A stretch of 64,000 bases of DNA from Alteraurantiacibacter aestuarii (GTDB lineage Bacteria; Pseudomonadota; Alphaproteobacteria; Sphingomonadales; Sphingomonadaceae). Below the pieces are notes generated by a model. It made no database searches and had not been told where the DNA came from. It saw nothing but the letters and a program-made list of their open reading frames with translations. Shown here piece after piece: positions 52,181 through 61,224 of the stretch. Location of the stretch: assembly GCF_009827405.1 (NCBI RefSeq), contig NZ_WTYY01000003.1, positions 372,001 through 436,000 of the forward strand, in the 5' to 3' direction. Within the stretch, counting starts at the first letter, position 1, and each line of letters begins with the position of its first letter. A program made the translations under genes and the position numbers.

Positions 52181-52210
52181 GGGCGGTCCCCACGAGGGGC
52201 CGCCCTTTTT
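52181..52210 (+). terminator. Rho-independent terminator of rplM-rpsI
   Basis: GGGCGG-T-CCCC and GGGGCCGCCC form a 10-bp stem with one bulged T around ACGA, followed by TTTTT; 40 nt after the rpsI stop. Confidence 0.88.
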
Positions 52211-52272
52211 CTTTGCCTGCACACCATGGTCACCGATGGCCCGAACCTGTCGCGCGAACCTGTGGCGCAATC

Positions 52273-52641
52273 CTATGGCGCGAACAGGCTATCCACCTCT
52301 GCCAGCAATTTATCGATCGTAACCGGCTTGGAGAGGTAGCCCTTCGCACCCGCCTCGCGAATACGCGCCTCCTCGCCCTTTCCGGCAAAGGCGGTGATAG
52401 CCAGCACGGGGATGGCGCGCGTCACCTCATCACGGTGCAATTTGCGGATCAGGCGCAGGCCGGAAATATGCGGCAGCTGGATGTCCATGGTGATCAGGTC
52501 GGGTTCGAAGCGGTGCACCTCGTCAAGCACGTCTGCCCCGTCGGAAACCATCGCCACTTCAAAGCCACGGTTCTGAAGCACCTCATGGTAGAACATGCGG
52601 TTGAGGAGGTCGTCTTCGACAACGAGGATCTTGCGGGCCAC
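52273..52641 (-). CDS. divK: DivK-type single-domain response regulator
   Basis: A 122-aa receiver-only protein. The acidic pair is ED-D at residues 9-11, the phospho-acceptor Asp53 lies in LITMDIQLPHISGL, and the C-terminal Lys is in GYLSKPV. The whole resembles Caulobacter DivK (MDIQLPEISGL, AITAFA-GK-G), which controls polar kinases and cell-cycle CtrA activity. GTG start. The neighbouring popZ at 60.7 kb is another polar component. Confidence 0.88.
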   Translation of the reverse strand: MARKILVVEDDLLNRMFYHEVLQNRGFEVAMVSDGADVLDEVHRFEPDLITMDIQLPHISGLRLIRKLHRDEVTRAIPVLAITAFAGKGEEARIREAGAKGYLSKPVTIDKLLAEVDSLFAP

Positions 52642-52737
52642 GCTTTCTAAACGGTTGAAGGCGGCTCTGGTGCCGCCCCGGCACGGCGCTTTGCCTCATG
52701 CGCAGAACTGCTCGGCCCGCAAAGAGCCGCCAGCCCC

Positions 52738-53595
52738 TCAATCCACCGGCGGATCGGTGCGCGGAATGCGGCCGATGGGTGCCACAGGTTCCCCCGCCTC
52801 ACGCGGCGGCATGGCGTCTTCGGGGACCTCGTCCACCATCATGTCATGCGACGAGATGCCCTCAAGATTGCGCACATGGACGGTGAGCTTGCTGCCATCC
52901 CACGTCAGTTCGTTGAATCCCGGCGGGGTGGAGCGAATGCGGTGGGACAGCGTGCCCGCCCCGATCATCCGGACAGGTCCGCTGGGCGTGTCCTGCATCA
53001 GGTCGAAAGCGTCGTGCACATGGCCGCTCAGCACGGCGAGAACATTGCGCTGGGCCAGCTGATCCAGCGCATGATTGCCATTGCGGGTCAGCGCGGTGCC
53101 ATGCGTGCCCGCCTCCCGCAGCGGGTGATGGGCAGTCACGATCACCCGCGTACCGGCAGGCAGGGCGTCAATCTGCGACAGGCAATTGTCCAGCGCCCGG
53201 CGGCTGACCCATCCCTTTGACCAGTTCAACCGCGGCTGGGCGGAAACATTGGTGTTGAGCGGCACCAGCGCCAGGCCCGGAAATTCCAGCCGCTTTTCAA
53301 CCAGATCGCGAAAAGCCTCAAACCGGCCAAGCGGATTGAGATAGCGTGACGGCAGGTGGTAATTGGGCAGGTCATGATTGCCCGGCTCCACCGTCACCGG
53401 CGCATCGAGAGAGCGAATCCATGTGGCGGCAGCGGCAAATTCCCGGTGCCGGGCGCGCATGGTCAGATCGCCGGTAATCGCCACCGCATCGGGCTGGCGC
53501 GCGGCAATCTCCGCCTTGACCCAGTCGAGCGCGAGATTGTCCTCAAGCCCGAAATGGATGTCGCTGATATGAAAAAGGGTCAGGTGGTCGGCCAT
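52738..53595 (-). CDS. Metallophosphoesterase (calcineurin-like), 285 aa
   Basis: A cytoplasmic enzyme with all five metallophosphatase blocks: HISDIHFG, ITGDLTMRAR, EPGNHDLPNY, VIVTAHHPL and LSGHVHDAFDL. The fold fits cyclic-nucleotide or other phosphodiesterases; the substrate is not determinable. A -10-like TAGCGA ends 8 nt before the ATG. Confidence 0.9.
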   Translation of the reverse strand: MADHLTLFHISDIHFGLEDNLALDWVKAEIAARQPDAVAITGDLTMRARHREFAAAATWIRSLDAPVTVEPGNHDLPNYHLPSRYLNPLGRFEAFRDLVEKRLEFPGLALVPLNTNVSAQPRLNWSKGWVSRRALDNCLSQIDALPAGTRVIVTAHHPLREAGTHGTALTRNGNHALDQLAQRNVLAVLSGHVHDAFDLMQDTPSGPVRMIGAGTLSHRIRSTPPGFNELTWDGSKLTVHVRNLEGISSHDMMVDEVPEDAMPPREAGEPVAPIGRIPRTDPPVD

Positions 53596-53641
53596 CGCGG
53601 CAATCGCTAGCAGATCGGCGCAGGCAAGGTAACAGGGCGCT

Positions 53642-53938
53642 TCATATGCGCCGCGACAGGATCAGCCACGCGGCCAGTCCATTGCCTGCGGTATACAGCG
53701 CATAGGCCCAGCCCCACAGCGCCATGCCGTTTCCCACCAGCAACATGGCCGCCAGCAGCAGTGCAAATTCCAGCGCCAGCGTGACCCGGGGGCCAAATAC
53801 ACTTCCCGGCGCAGCTATCGACCGAACCATGGCATGCCCGCTTTCCAGCACGGCGCGGTGCATGGTGAAATTGGCGATTCCCAGCAGGAAGATGATGGCA
53901 ACACCCATGATCACCCTTGTGCCCAAAGGCGCTGACAT
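53642..53938 (-). CDS. Hypothetical three-helix membrane protein, 98 aa
   Basis: A small protein with predicted helices at about residues 9-27, 52-72 and 76-95 (TRVIMGVAIIFLLGIANF, VTLALEFALLLAAMLLVGNG, LWGWAYALYTAGNGLAAWLIL). The start MSAPLGTRV is chosen; upstream codons are arginine-rich non-coding translation. The function is not recognised. It is divergent from urcA. Confidence 0.6.
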   Translation of the reverse strand: MSAPLGTRVIMGVAIIFLLGIANFTMHRAVLESGHAMVRSIAAPGSVFGPRVTLALEFALLLAAMLLVGNGMALWGWAYALYTAGNGLAAWLILSRRI

Positions 53939-54157
53939 TCGCAAATTGCAGTTCGTGGATGGCTCTGGCCTTTTCGTCGGGGCTGGGACTCGCCGGTCGA
54001 TCCAGAGCAGCCCCAAGTCGAGCATGACAGGACCCGAATCGCGCTCCGCCCTATCCCTGCAATTGCGCCGCAGCCGATACCAGTCCCACCGGTTGCGGCG
54101 CGACCCCCCGGGGAAGGGAGGTCGCGAAGGGAATTCAAACGGAGGAAGGAGAAGGGC

Positions 54158-54466
54158 ATGATCAAGACTATTACTCTCGCATTGGCCAGCGCTGCGCTGT
54201 TTGCCGCCCCAGCCGCCTCGGCAGCTGAGCGCGAAACGCGGACAACTGGCGTGACGCATACCGATCTCGACCTGACCACGGAAGATGGCCGGGCAGAGCT
54301 TGATCGCCGGATCGAAAGTGCCGCCAAGAATGTGTGCGGCATGAACGAACGGGCGACCGGTTCCAACATGACCTCACGCGAGGCGCGCACCTGCTACCGC
54401 GATGCAAAGCGCCAGCTTGATAATCATTTTGCGGAGATCATCGACGATCAGCGTCGCGGCGGCTGA
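54158..54466 (+). CDS. UrcA-family periplasmic protein
   Basis: A 102-aa protein with a signal peptide (ITLALASAALFAAPAASAAE) and the UrcA core: VTHTDLDLTTEDGRAELDRRIESAAKNVCG and REARTCYRDA, with two conserved cysteines that probably form a disulfide. The function of this family, abundant in sphingomonads, is unknown. A very strong AGGAAGGAG ribosome site precedes the ATG. Confidence 0.9.
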   Translation: MIKTITLALASAALFAAPAASAAERETRTTGVTHTDLDLTTEDGRAELDRRIESAAKNVCGMNERATGSNMTSREARTCYRDAKRQLDNHFAEIIDDQRRGG

Positions 54467-54485
54467 ATGGCCTTGCTGCGAAGCG

Positions 54486-54513
54486 GAAGGGCGCCTGCCC
54501 CAGGGCGCCCTTC
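54486..54513. terminator. Bidirectional hairpin between urcA and the convergent membrane gene
   Basis: GAAGGGCGCC (54486-54495) and GGCGCCCTTC (54504-54513) form a perfect 10-bp stem. The T-run is short on both strands (TTCT). It lies 20 nt after the urcA stop and touches the stop codon of the next gene. Confidence 0.65.
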
Positions 54514-54866
54514 TATGCGTCCGGGTCACTATCGGCAGGTTCATCCGGTGATATCGAAGGGCGCTGGCTGCGCCACCGGCCATAGGCGGTGAAGGCCACC
54601 GGCCAGAACATGGTGTTGGCGATATCATGAAAATTTTCAAGCGGTTGCTGCCATTGCAGCAGCCGTGCCAGCCGCAAGATGTCGGCAATCTCTCCCGCGA
54701 TGCAGAAGCCGAACACGATCACCAGCGGCAGCAGGCTGCCCAGCTTCCGGCCGCTCAGCCAGAGCGCCGCGAAAAACAGCAATATGCTGATATGGATATG
54801 CAGCGCATCGCGCGACATGCCCGAATAATTGATCATGTAGAGCTTGGCTTGCTCGAACCCGATCAC
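54513..54866 (-). CDS. Hypothetical membrane protein, 117 aa
   Basis: Two to three hydrophobic segments (HIHISILLFFAALWLSGRKLG, LLPLVIVFGFCIAGEIADIL, FHDIANTMFWPVAFTAYGRW) and an acidic tail (SISPDEPADSDPDA). The pattern His-Ile-H...GE-x-xD resembles VanZ-like or unnamed small membrane proteins, without a firm call. It overlaps the upstream LytTR regulator gene by 4 nt, so it belongs to the second LytS/LytTR operon and may be its target or partner. Confidence 0.65.
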   Translation of the reverse strand: MIGFEQAKLYMINYSGMSRDALHIHISILLFFAALWLSGRKLGSLLPLVIVFGFCIAGEIADILRLARLLQWQQPLENFHDIANTMFWPVAFTAYGRWRSQRPSISPDEPADSDPDA

Positions 54867-55621
54867 CGGCCGGCCAGAGCCTTTACCTTGCGCAGATAGG
54901 TTCGCCCGATGCGCAGATCCTCACCATCCTGCAATTCCACGCACCACACGCCCAGACCTTCATGGCGCAGGCCGCGGATCTCGTCGCGGCGCAATATGGT
55001 GGAGCGGTGGATGCGGATGAATTTGTCCGGGTCCAGCTTGGCCTCAAGCCCGGCAATGGTCTGCAACAGCAGATAGCTGCGCGGCGCTTCATCCGGGCCG
55101 GTAACATGCAGGCGCACATAATCCCGCTCGGCATCGATGCGGCTGACCTGATCGGCATCGATCCGCAGCAGTTCAGACCGGTTGGGCACCCAGAATTCGC
55201 TCAGCCACTGGACGTCCGGAGACGAACCGGCATTGTCGCGCCGGGCCAGCGCGCGGCCGATGGCGCGTTCCAGCCGGTCAGCGGCGACAGGCTTGAGCAC
55301 ATAATCCACGGCATCCATGTCAAACGCCTCAACGGCGAAATTCTCATGCGCGGTGACGAATATCACCGCTGTGGTGCGACTGACCTTGCCCAGACCGCGC
55401 GCCACCGCCAGCCCGTCCATGCCCGGCATGGTCATGTCCAGCAGCAGCAGGTCCGGTTGCAGTTTTTCCGCCAGCCGCAGCGCCGCTTCGCCATCGCTGG
55501 CGGTGCCGACAACCGAGATTCCGGCCAGCTCGGCACACAGCACCTGCATCCGCTCAATCGCCAGCGGCTCATCATCCACGATCAGCGTGCGCAGACCGGC
55601 GATATCGTTCGCGGCACTCAT
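54863..55621 (-). CDS. LytTR-family response regulator (system 2)
   Basis: A 252-aa regulator. The receiver has DDE at residues 16-18, Asp62 in LLLLDMTMPGMDG, and a conserved Lys in DYVLKPV. The LytTR domain shows SRIDAERDYVRLHVTG and FIRIHRSTILRRDEI. Its ATG overlaps the kinase stop by 4 nt, the same arrangement as system 1 at 20.4 kb. Confidence 0.94.
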   Translation of the reverse strand: MSAANDIAGLRTLIVDDEPLAIERMQVLCAELAGISVVGTASDGEAALRLAEKLQPDLLLLDMTMPGMDGLAVARGLGKVSRTTAVIFVTAHENFAVEAFDMDAVDYVLKPVAADRLERAIGRALARRDNAGSSPDVQWLSEFWVPNRSELLRIDADQVSRIDAERDYVRLHVTGPDEAPRSYLLLQTIAGLEAKLDPDKFIRIHRSTILRRDEIRGLRHEGLGVWCVELQDGEDLRIGRTYLRKVKALAGR

Positions 55622-56862
55622 TCCGCAGCCTCGGCGGCATGGCGGTCGCGCAGGATCGGCAGGCGCAGGTGGGTGGCATAGCCGCCGGGCACGGGGCCGG
55701 ACACAATCGATGCCTCATGGCCAAAGCGCGCTTCCAGCCGTTCGCGCACATTGGCCAGGCCGATGCCATAGCCGGGACGGGTCTCATCCTTGCCGGCAGC
55801 GCTCTGTCCATCGTCGGAAACGGTCACCACCAGCCGCCCGTATTCCTCACGCGCGGCAAGGGTGATGGTCACCTGCCCGGACGATGGAGCGACCGCGTGC
55901 TTGACCGAATTTTCCACCAGCGGTTGCAGGATCATGCCGGGAATCAGGCAATCCTGCAGGTCTGGTGGCACCTGGTAATCTGGCACCAGCCGCAGCGGGA
56001 AGCGCACCGATTCGATATCGAGGTAGAGCTTTTGCAGCGCAATCTCCTGCTCCAGCGTCACATCGCAGGTGGGATCATCGGCCAGGCTGCGGCGATAGAA
56101 GGTGGAAAGCATCTGGATCATCCGCTCCGCCGCCTGCGTCTTGCCGGTCAGCACCAGCGCCGACAGCGAGTTGAGCGTGTTGAACAGGAAGTGCGGATTG
56201 ACCTGATAGCGCAGCGATCGCAGCTCCGCCGCCTTTGCCGCGCGCCGATAGGTGCCCTCTCGCCGTTCCGCCGCGCGGGCCTTTTCGCCTGTCAGAAGCG
56301 CCAGATAGAGCGCGCACCACGCCAGCATCATGAAATAGCGGCCATACGCCACTTCGGTCAGCTGCTGCCACTGCGTGCCTTGCAGGCTGGTGGCATTGAC
56401 GGTGACGGTGTCGGTGCCGGCTTCCGCGCCCGGCATGGTGGGAATGCCCATCGCGGGAATATCCACCAGCAGGTCACCCGTTTCACTGCGGTGGACGGTA
56501 AAGCCGCGCTGTTCCGCCGTGCGCGTGAACACCCGTTCCTCCATCGATGAGAAGACCATCTGGTTGCTCTGTGCGATCAGCATGGCCACCGGCATGGACA
56601 GCAGCAGCGCCGCACAGATCTTGAGCCACAAGGGGCGTGGATCGAACAGCCGCAGGATCGACCACAGGCCGATGGTGATGAGTATGCCGAGGAACGATGC
56701 CAGCGCGCGGCGCCAGAACGCCTCTGTCACAAAGCCCAGATCAACCAGCTCACCGCGCAGGGTGGTCAGCAGGAAATAGCACACCCACAGTCCGACAATT
56801 GATGCCAGTACCGTGCTGAAAGGCACGCGCGCGACCAGATCTTCAGGTTTTTCCCTGTTCAT
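55618..56862 (-). CDS. LytS-type sensor histidine kinase (system 2)
   Basis: A 414-aa kinase. Hydrophobic helices at about residues 16-36, 50-70, 80-98 and 176-192 enclose a ~70-residue extracytoplasmic segment between helices 3 and 4 (EERVFTRTAEQRGFTVHRSE and onward), unlike system 1. His224 lies in YQVNPHFLFNTLNSLSALV, and the HATPase domain has PLVENSVKHA, SDDGQSA and GIGLANVRERLEARFG. It heads a three-gene unit with the LytTR gene and a small membrane protein. Confidence 0.93.
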   Translation of the reverse strand: MNREKPEDLVARVPFSTVLASIVGLWVCYFLLTTLRGELVDLGFVTEAFWRRALASFLGILITIGLWSILRLFDPRPLWLKICAALLLSMPVAMLIAQSNQMVFSSMEERVFTRTAEQRGFTVHRSETGDLLVDIPAMGIPTMPGAEAGTDTVTVNATSLQGTQWQQLTEVAYGRYFMMLAWCALYLALLTGEKARAAERREGTYRRAAKAAELRSLRYQVNPHFLFNTLNSLSALVLTGKTQAAERMIQMLSTFYRRSLADDPTCDVTLEQEIALQKLYLDIESVRFPLRLVPDYQVPPDLQDCLIPGMILQPLVENSVKHAVAPSSGQVTITLAAREEYGRLVVTVSDDGQSAAGKDETRPGYGIGLANVRERLEARFGHEASIVSGPVPGGYATHLRLPILRDRHAAEAAE

Positions 56863-56943
56863 TCCGCTTTACTTACCCCCAGCCAGCCCCCGGACGCCAG
56901 CCCCGCGCCATATCCCGGTCGAAGCGGGACGGCATTTGGTCGA

Positions 56944-58470
56944 TCAACCGGGCTGCAACAGGCCTTCCTCGGCAATCCGGCGGCGCCAGTGCAGCGGGGC
57001 AAGCGTGTGGACATTATTGCCCCTGGCATCCACCGCCACCGTTACCGGCATGTCCTTCACGGTGAATTCGTAGATCGCCTCCATGCCCAGATCCTCAAAG
57101 GCGACCACCTTCGATTCCTTGATGGCGCGGGCGACCAGATAGGCAGCCCCGCCCGTGGCCATCAGATAGGCCACCTTGAAGCGGCTGATCACGTCCACCG
57201 CATCGGCCCCGCGCTCGGCCTTGCCGATCATCGCAAGCAGGCCCTGGTCCAGCATCATTTCGGTAAACTTGTCCATCCGGGTGGCGGTAGTGGGGCCCGC
57301 CGGGCCGACCACTTCGCCCATCACCGGATCGACCGGGCCGACATAATAAATGGCGCGGCCCCGGAAGCTGACCGGCAGCTCCTCCCCGCGTTCCAGCATG
57401 TCCTGAATGCGCTTGTGCGCCGCATCGCGGCCCGTCAGCATCTTGCCGTTCAGCAGCAGGCGGTCGCCGTTCTGCCAGCCGGCAACTTCTTCCGCGGTCA
57501 GATTGTCCAGATCGACCTTCTTGGCCGCCGCATCGGGCTGCCAGTGCACATCGGGCCACTGGCTGAGGTCTGGCGGATCGAGATAGGCCGGACCTGATCC
57601 GTCCAAGGTGAAATGCGCATGGCGGGTGGCGGCGCAATTGGGGATCATCGCCACCGGCTTGCCCGCCGCATGGCAAGGCGCGTCGAGAATCTTCACATCG
57701 AGCACGGTGGAAAGCCCGCCCAGCCCCTGTGCGCCCACGCCCATCGCATTGACCGCGTCATAGATATCGATGCGCAGCTGCTCGATATCGCTCTGCGCGC
57801 CGCGCGCCTTGAGCTGACCCATGTCGATCGGTTCCATCAGGCTGAGCTTGGCCAGCTTCATGCAATGTTCCGCCGTGCCGCCAATGCCGATGCCCAGCAT
57901 GCCTGGTGGGCACCAGCCCGCGCCCATCGAAGGGATCTGTTCGACCACCCAGTCGACGATATTGTCGGACGGGTTCATCATCTTGAACTTGCTCTTGTTC
58001 TCGCTGCCGCCGCCCTTGGCCGCGACATCGATGGATACCGTGTTGCCGGGCACCATCTCCACCGACAGCACCGACGGCGTGTTGTCACGCGTGTTGCGGC
58101 GGGTGAAAGCGGGATCGGCCAGGATCGAGGCGCGCAGCTTGTTGTCCTTGTGATTATAGGCGCGGCGCACGCCTTCATCGACCACGTCCTGCAAGGCCTT
58201 GTCCGATGCCAAGCGGCAATCCTGGCCCCATTTGACGAACACGTTGACGATGCCGGTGTCCTGGCAGATCGGCCGATGCCCCTCCGCGCACATGCGGCTG
58301 TTGGTCAGGATCTGGGCGATGGCATCCTTGGCCGCCGGCCCCATTTCCGCATCATAAGCCTTACCCAGAGCCTTGATGTAATCCATCGGATGGTAATAGG
58401 AGATGTATTGCAGCGCGTCGGCCACACTCTCGATGATGTCTTCCTCGCGGATAATGGTGACGTCATTCAT
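56944..58470 (-). CDS. Class I fumarate hydratase (4Fe-4S)
   Basis: A 508-aa oxygen-sensitive fumarase converting fumarate and malate in the TCA cycle. Both halves are present: N-terminal MCAEGHRPICQDTGIVNVF, CPPGMLGIGIGGTAEHCMKLAK and MIPNCAATRHAHF supply the cluster cysteines, and the C-terminal beta part has YYVGPVDPVMGEVVGPAGPTTATRMDKF. It depends on the SUF/ErpA machinery in this window. AGGAG lies 10 nt before the ATG. Confidence 0.95.
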   Translation of the reverse strand: MNDVTIIREEDIIESVADALQYISYYHPMDYIKALGKAYDAEMGPAAKDAIAQILTNSRMCAEGHRPICQDTGIVNVFVKWGQDCRLASDKALQDVVDEGVRRAYNHKDNKLRASILADPAFTRRNTRDNTPSVLSVEMVPGNTVSIDVAAKGGGSENKSKFKMMNPSDNIVDWVVEQIPSMGAGWCPPGMLGIGIGGTAEHCMKLAKLSLMEPIDMGQLKARGAQSDIEQLRIDIYDAVNAMGVGAQGLGGLSTVLDVKILDAPCHAAGKPVAMIPNCAATRHAHFTLDGSGPAYLDPPDLSQWPDVHWQPDAAAKKVDLDNLTAEEVAGWQNGDRLLLNGKMLTGRDAAHKRIQDMLERGEELPVSFRGRAIYYVGPVDPVMGEVVGPAGPTTATRMDKFTEMMLDQGLLAMIGKAERGADAVDVISRFKVAYLMATGGAAYLVARAIKESKVVAFEDLGMEAIYEFTVKDMPVTVAVDARGNNVHTLAPLHWRRRIAEEGLLQPG

Positions 58471-58505
58471 CGAAGGGTGACTCCTGCTGATACAATTTTC
58501 GACAT

Positions 58506-58568
58506 CCCTTAAGGCTGCACCCTGTTATGGTCAAAGGCCTTGGCCTTGCGCTATGTTGCGCTTAAGGC
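58506..58568. promoter_or_regulatory. Divergent promoters of fumarase and the PIMT-like gene
   Basis: Minus strand: TTGACC (58529-58534), 17 nt, TAAGGG (58506-58511), leading to fumarase. Plus strand: TTGGCC (58540-58545), 17 nt, TAAGGC (58563-58568), leading to the PIMT-like gene. Both have the same spacer and a TAAGG-type -10. Sequence pattern only. Confidence 0.45.
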
Positions 58569-58601
58569 TCCGCCCATTCAAGCGACGAGAGATATATAGC
58601 A

Positions 58602-59207
58602 GTGACCATGGTTGAAACCCGGCCCCTTTCCAGTGGCTCGCAATCCGCCCGCAGGGCGATGATTGACAGCCAGTTGCGCACCAGCGGCGTGGTTGGCGAT
58701 GACGTTATCCGCCGCATGGGCGAAGTTGCGCGCGAGGATTTCGTGCCCGCATCGGTCAAGGGCGTTGCCTATGTCGACCGGGCCATCCCGCTGGGCGATG
58801 GCAAGTTCCTGGCGGCCCCACTGGTGCACGGCAAGATGTTGCAGGAAGCCGCGCCAAAGCCGCATGAAAGCGCGATCGTCGTCGATGGCGGCAGCGGCTA
58901 TCTGGCCGAATTGCTGCGTCCGCTGGTCGCCTCTCTCAAGGTGCTTACCCCGCAGGAGGCACTGGAAGCCGGGCGCGGGAAAAAGGCCGATCTGCTGATT
59001 ATTGACGGGGCGGCTGAACATATTCCCGATGCACTGGCCAAGCGCCTGGCCGACAATGGCCGGATCGTTACCGGCATTGTCAGGGATGGGGTTACCCATC
59101 TGGCACAGGGCCGCAAGCTGGCAGGAACCATTGCCCTGCAACCGATCGCGGAAATCGGCATTCCTCGCCTTCCCCAATTTGATGAGCCCAAGGGCTGGAG
59201 ATTCTGA
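58602..59207 (+). CDS. Protein-L-isoaspartate methyltransferase-like protein, degenerate
   Basis: A 201-aa protein related to PIMT: ARRAMIDSQLRTSGV, EDFVPASVKGVAYVDRAIPLGDG and the terminal GRIVTGIVRDGVTHLAQGRKL. However, the SAM site is VVDGGSGYLAELL instead of EIGTGSGY..., and the active-site segment usually reading TIS-x-P is FLAAP, so the catalytic Ser is Ala. It is shorter than true PIMT (~217 aa). Probably inactive as a methyltransferase. GTG 58602 or ATG 58608 starts; tolC follows after 2 nt. Confidence 0.75.
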   Translation: MTMVETRPLSSGSQSARRAMIDSQLRTSGVVGDDVIRRMGEVAREDFVPASVKGVAYVDRAIPLGDGKFLAAPLVHGKMLQEAAPKPHESAIVVDGGSGYLAELLRPLVASLKVLTPQEALEAGRGKKADLLIIDGAAEHIPDALAKRLADNGRIVTGIVRDGVTHLAQGRKLAGTIALQPIAEIGIPRLPQFDEPKGWRF

Positions 59208-59209
59208 AC

Positions 59210-60658
59210 ATGCCCGCCAAAGGGTTGAAAGCGAGTCTGCTCGCCTGCGTCTGTCTAACTGCCAGCCCGGCTGCTGCCGATACGCTGAAGGAAGCGCTGG
59301 CACAGACATATTTCAGCAATCCGCAACTGGAAGCCGCGCGTGCACAGTTGCGCGCCACCGATGAAACCGTGCCGATCCAGCGCGCCAGCGGCCTGCCTTC
59401 GCTCAGTTCCTCGGCCAGCCTGACCGAATTCCTGAAGCAAAGCTCTGCCAGCTTCATTTCCCCGCAGCGATCGCTGTCGGCCAATATCGATCTTGGCGTG
59501 CCGCTCTATTCCGGCGGCAGCGTACGCAATGGCGTTCGCGCGGCGGAAAACCGGGTCGAGGCGGGCCGCGCCGATCTGCGCGGTACCGAAAGCACGATTT
59601 TCACGCGCGTCGTCTCCGCCTATATGGACGTCATCCAGAATGAGGCGATCGTCGGCCTGACGGCGAATAACGTCGACGTGCTGTCAACCAATCTGGAAGC
59701 CACCAGCGACCGGTTCGAGATTGGCGATCTGACGCGCACCGACGTGGCCCAGTCGGAAAGCCGGCTGGCGCTTGCCCGCAGCGATTATCGCACAGCGCAG
59801 GCCAATCTGGTGATCGCGCGGGAAAACTACATCGCGCTGGTTGGCTCTGCTCCCAATGCTCTGGAAGCGCCGCCGCCGCTGCCCGGCCTTCCTGCCGATC
59901 TGCAACAGGCCGTGGACCTGGCGCTGGAACATAACCCGGACCTGATCGCCGCGCGGGAGCGCATTCAGGCTGCCGGCTACGATATCGATGCCGCCGGTGC
60001 CGGACGCCTGCCGCGGATCGAGGCTTTCGCCAGCAGCGGCTATCAGAATTACCTCGGCACGCTGGGCAGCATTCCCGGCGCCGCGGCACCATCGCAGGTC
60101 AGCACCTCGGCACAGGCGGGCCTGCGCCTGTCGATCCCGATTTTTCAGGGTGGCCGTATTTCCGCCCAGCAACGCCAGTCGCAGGCCAATTCCTCGGTCG
60201 CGCTGGAGCAGGGCATTGCCACGGAACGCAGCGTGATCGCACAGGTCCGCTCATCCTATTCCAACTGGCAGGCGGCCCGGTCAATCATCGCTTCGACCCA
60301 GTCCGCCGTTGATGCCGCAGAGCTCAGCCTGGAAGGCGTGCGCGCGGAAAATTCCATCGGCAACCGGTCGATCCTCGATGTGCTGAATGCCGAGCAGGAA
60401 TTGCTGCGTGCACAGGTCCAGCTGGTGACGGCCCGCCGCAATGAATATGTCGCCGGGTTTAGCCTGCTGGCCGCGATGGGCCGCGCCGAAGCGCGCGATC
60501 TGGGACTGGAGAGCGAAGGCCCGCTGTACGATCCCGTGGTCAATTATGAACGTTCGCGCGGGATCTATCTCGACTGGCACAGCGATCCCGATCCTGTCGC
60601 CCGGTCCACGCGCACCGTTGACATACCGGCACAAGATGGCGAGATTTCGCAAGACTGA
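59210..60658 (+). CDS. tolC: TolC-family outer membrane efflux protein
   Basis: A 482-aa protein with a signal peptide (LKASLLACVCLTASPAAAD) and the duplicated TolC helical repeats: LKEALAQTYFSNPQLEAARAQLRA, RVVSAYMDVIQNEAIVGLT, RFEIGDLTRTDVAQSESRLA and VRAENSIGNRSILDVLNAEQELLRAQ. It forms the outer-membrane channel of tripartite export or efflux systems; no partner pump is nearby. Two nt after the PIMT-like gene. Confidence 0.94.
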   Translation: MPAKGLKASLLACVCLTASPAAADTLKEALAQTYFSNPQLEAARAQLRATDETVPIQRASGLPSLSSSASLTEFLKQSSASFISPQRSLSANIDLGVPLYSGGSVRNGVRAAENRVEAGRADLRGTESTIFTRVVSAYMDVIQNEAIVGLTANNVDVLSTNLEATSDRFEIGDLTRTDVAQSESRLALARSDYRTAQANLVIARENYIALVGSAPNALEAPPPLPGLPADLQQAVDLALEHNPDLIAARERIQAAGYDIDAAGAGRLPRIEAFASSGYQNYLGTLGSIPGAAAPSQVSTSAQAGLRLSIPIFQGGRISAQQRQSQANSSVALEQGIATERSVIAQVRSSYSNWQAARSIIASTQSAVDAAELSLEGVRAENSIGNRSILDVLNAEQELLRAQVQLVTARRNEYVAGFSLLAAMGRAEARDLGLESEGPLYDPVVNYERSRGIYLDWHSDPDPVARSTRTVDIPAQDGEISQD

Positions 60659-60716
60659 TCAATCGGATCGGGCGCGCGCAGTTCAGACGCGCACAGTTCA
60701 GGCAGGCAGGGGCTTT

Positions 60717-61184
60717 ATGCGTCAGGATGGCGAACCGTCAGTCGAGGAGATCCTCGAATCGATCAAGAAGGTGATCGCCCGTGACAATCGCGAGATTGCG
60801 CAGGCTGAACGCAAGCGCCGGGAAAGCGCCGGCATGGTTCGCGACGCGTCATATGGTCAGGAACATGTTCAGGCAGATGACGACGTACTCGATCTGGGCA
60901 TGATCGCCGCTGAAATGGCACAGGATGAAATCGGCGATTCGGGCGAAGGGCTGACCACGGACGAAGCTGCCGATGCCATGCGCCAGTCGCTTGCCGCGCT
61001 CAGCATGCTCTCTGGCCCATCAGTGCCGCCACAGATCGTCCGCTCGGGCGAAACCTCTCTCGAGGGGCTGGTTCGCGAAATGCTGCGCCCGATGATGGCG
61101 CAATGGCTCGATGCCCACCTGCCCGAGATTGTGGAGCGGCTGGTCAAGGCAGAGATTGCCCGCATCGCCGGCAAGAAGCGCTGA
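60717..61184 (+). CDS. popZ: PopZ (DUF2497) polar organizing protein
   Basis: A 155-aa protein. The N-terminal hub motif is PSVEEILESIKKVIARDN, a variable acidic, disordered middle follows, and the C-terminal oligomerisation helices are LEGLVREMLRPMMAQWLDAHLPEIVERLVKAEIARIAGKKR. Length and layout match PopZ, which scaffolds proteins and the chromosome origin at the cell pole. The start follows GGGG 5 nt upstream. Confidence 0.9.
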   Translation: MRQDGEPSVEEILESIKKVIARDNREIAQAERKRRESAGMVRDASYGQEHVQADDDVLDLGMIAAEMAQDEIGDSGEGLTTDEAADAMRQSLAALSMLSGPSVPPQIVRSGETSLEGLVREMLRPMMAQWLDAHLPEIVERLVKAEIARIAGKKR

Positions 61185-61224
61185 TCCTGGCTAGCGCCCT
61201 GCAGCGCTTCGGCTGGCTCCGCAC

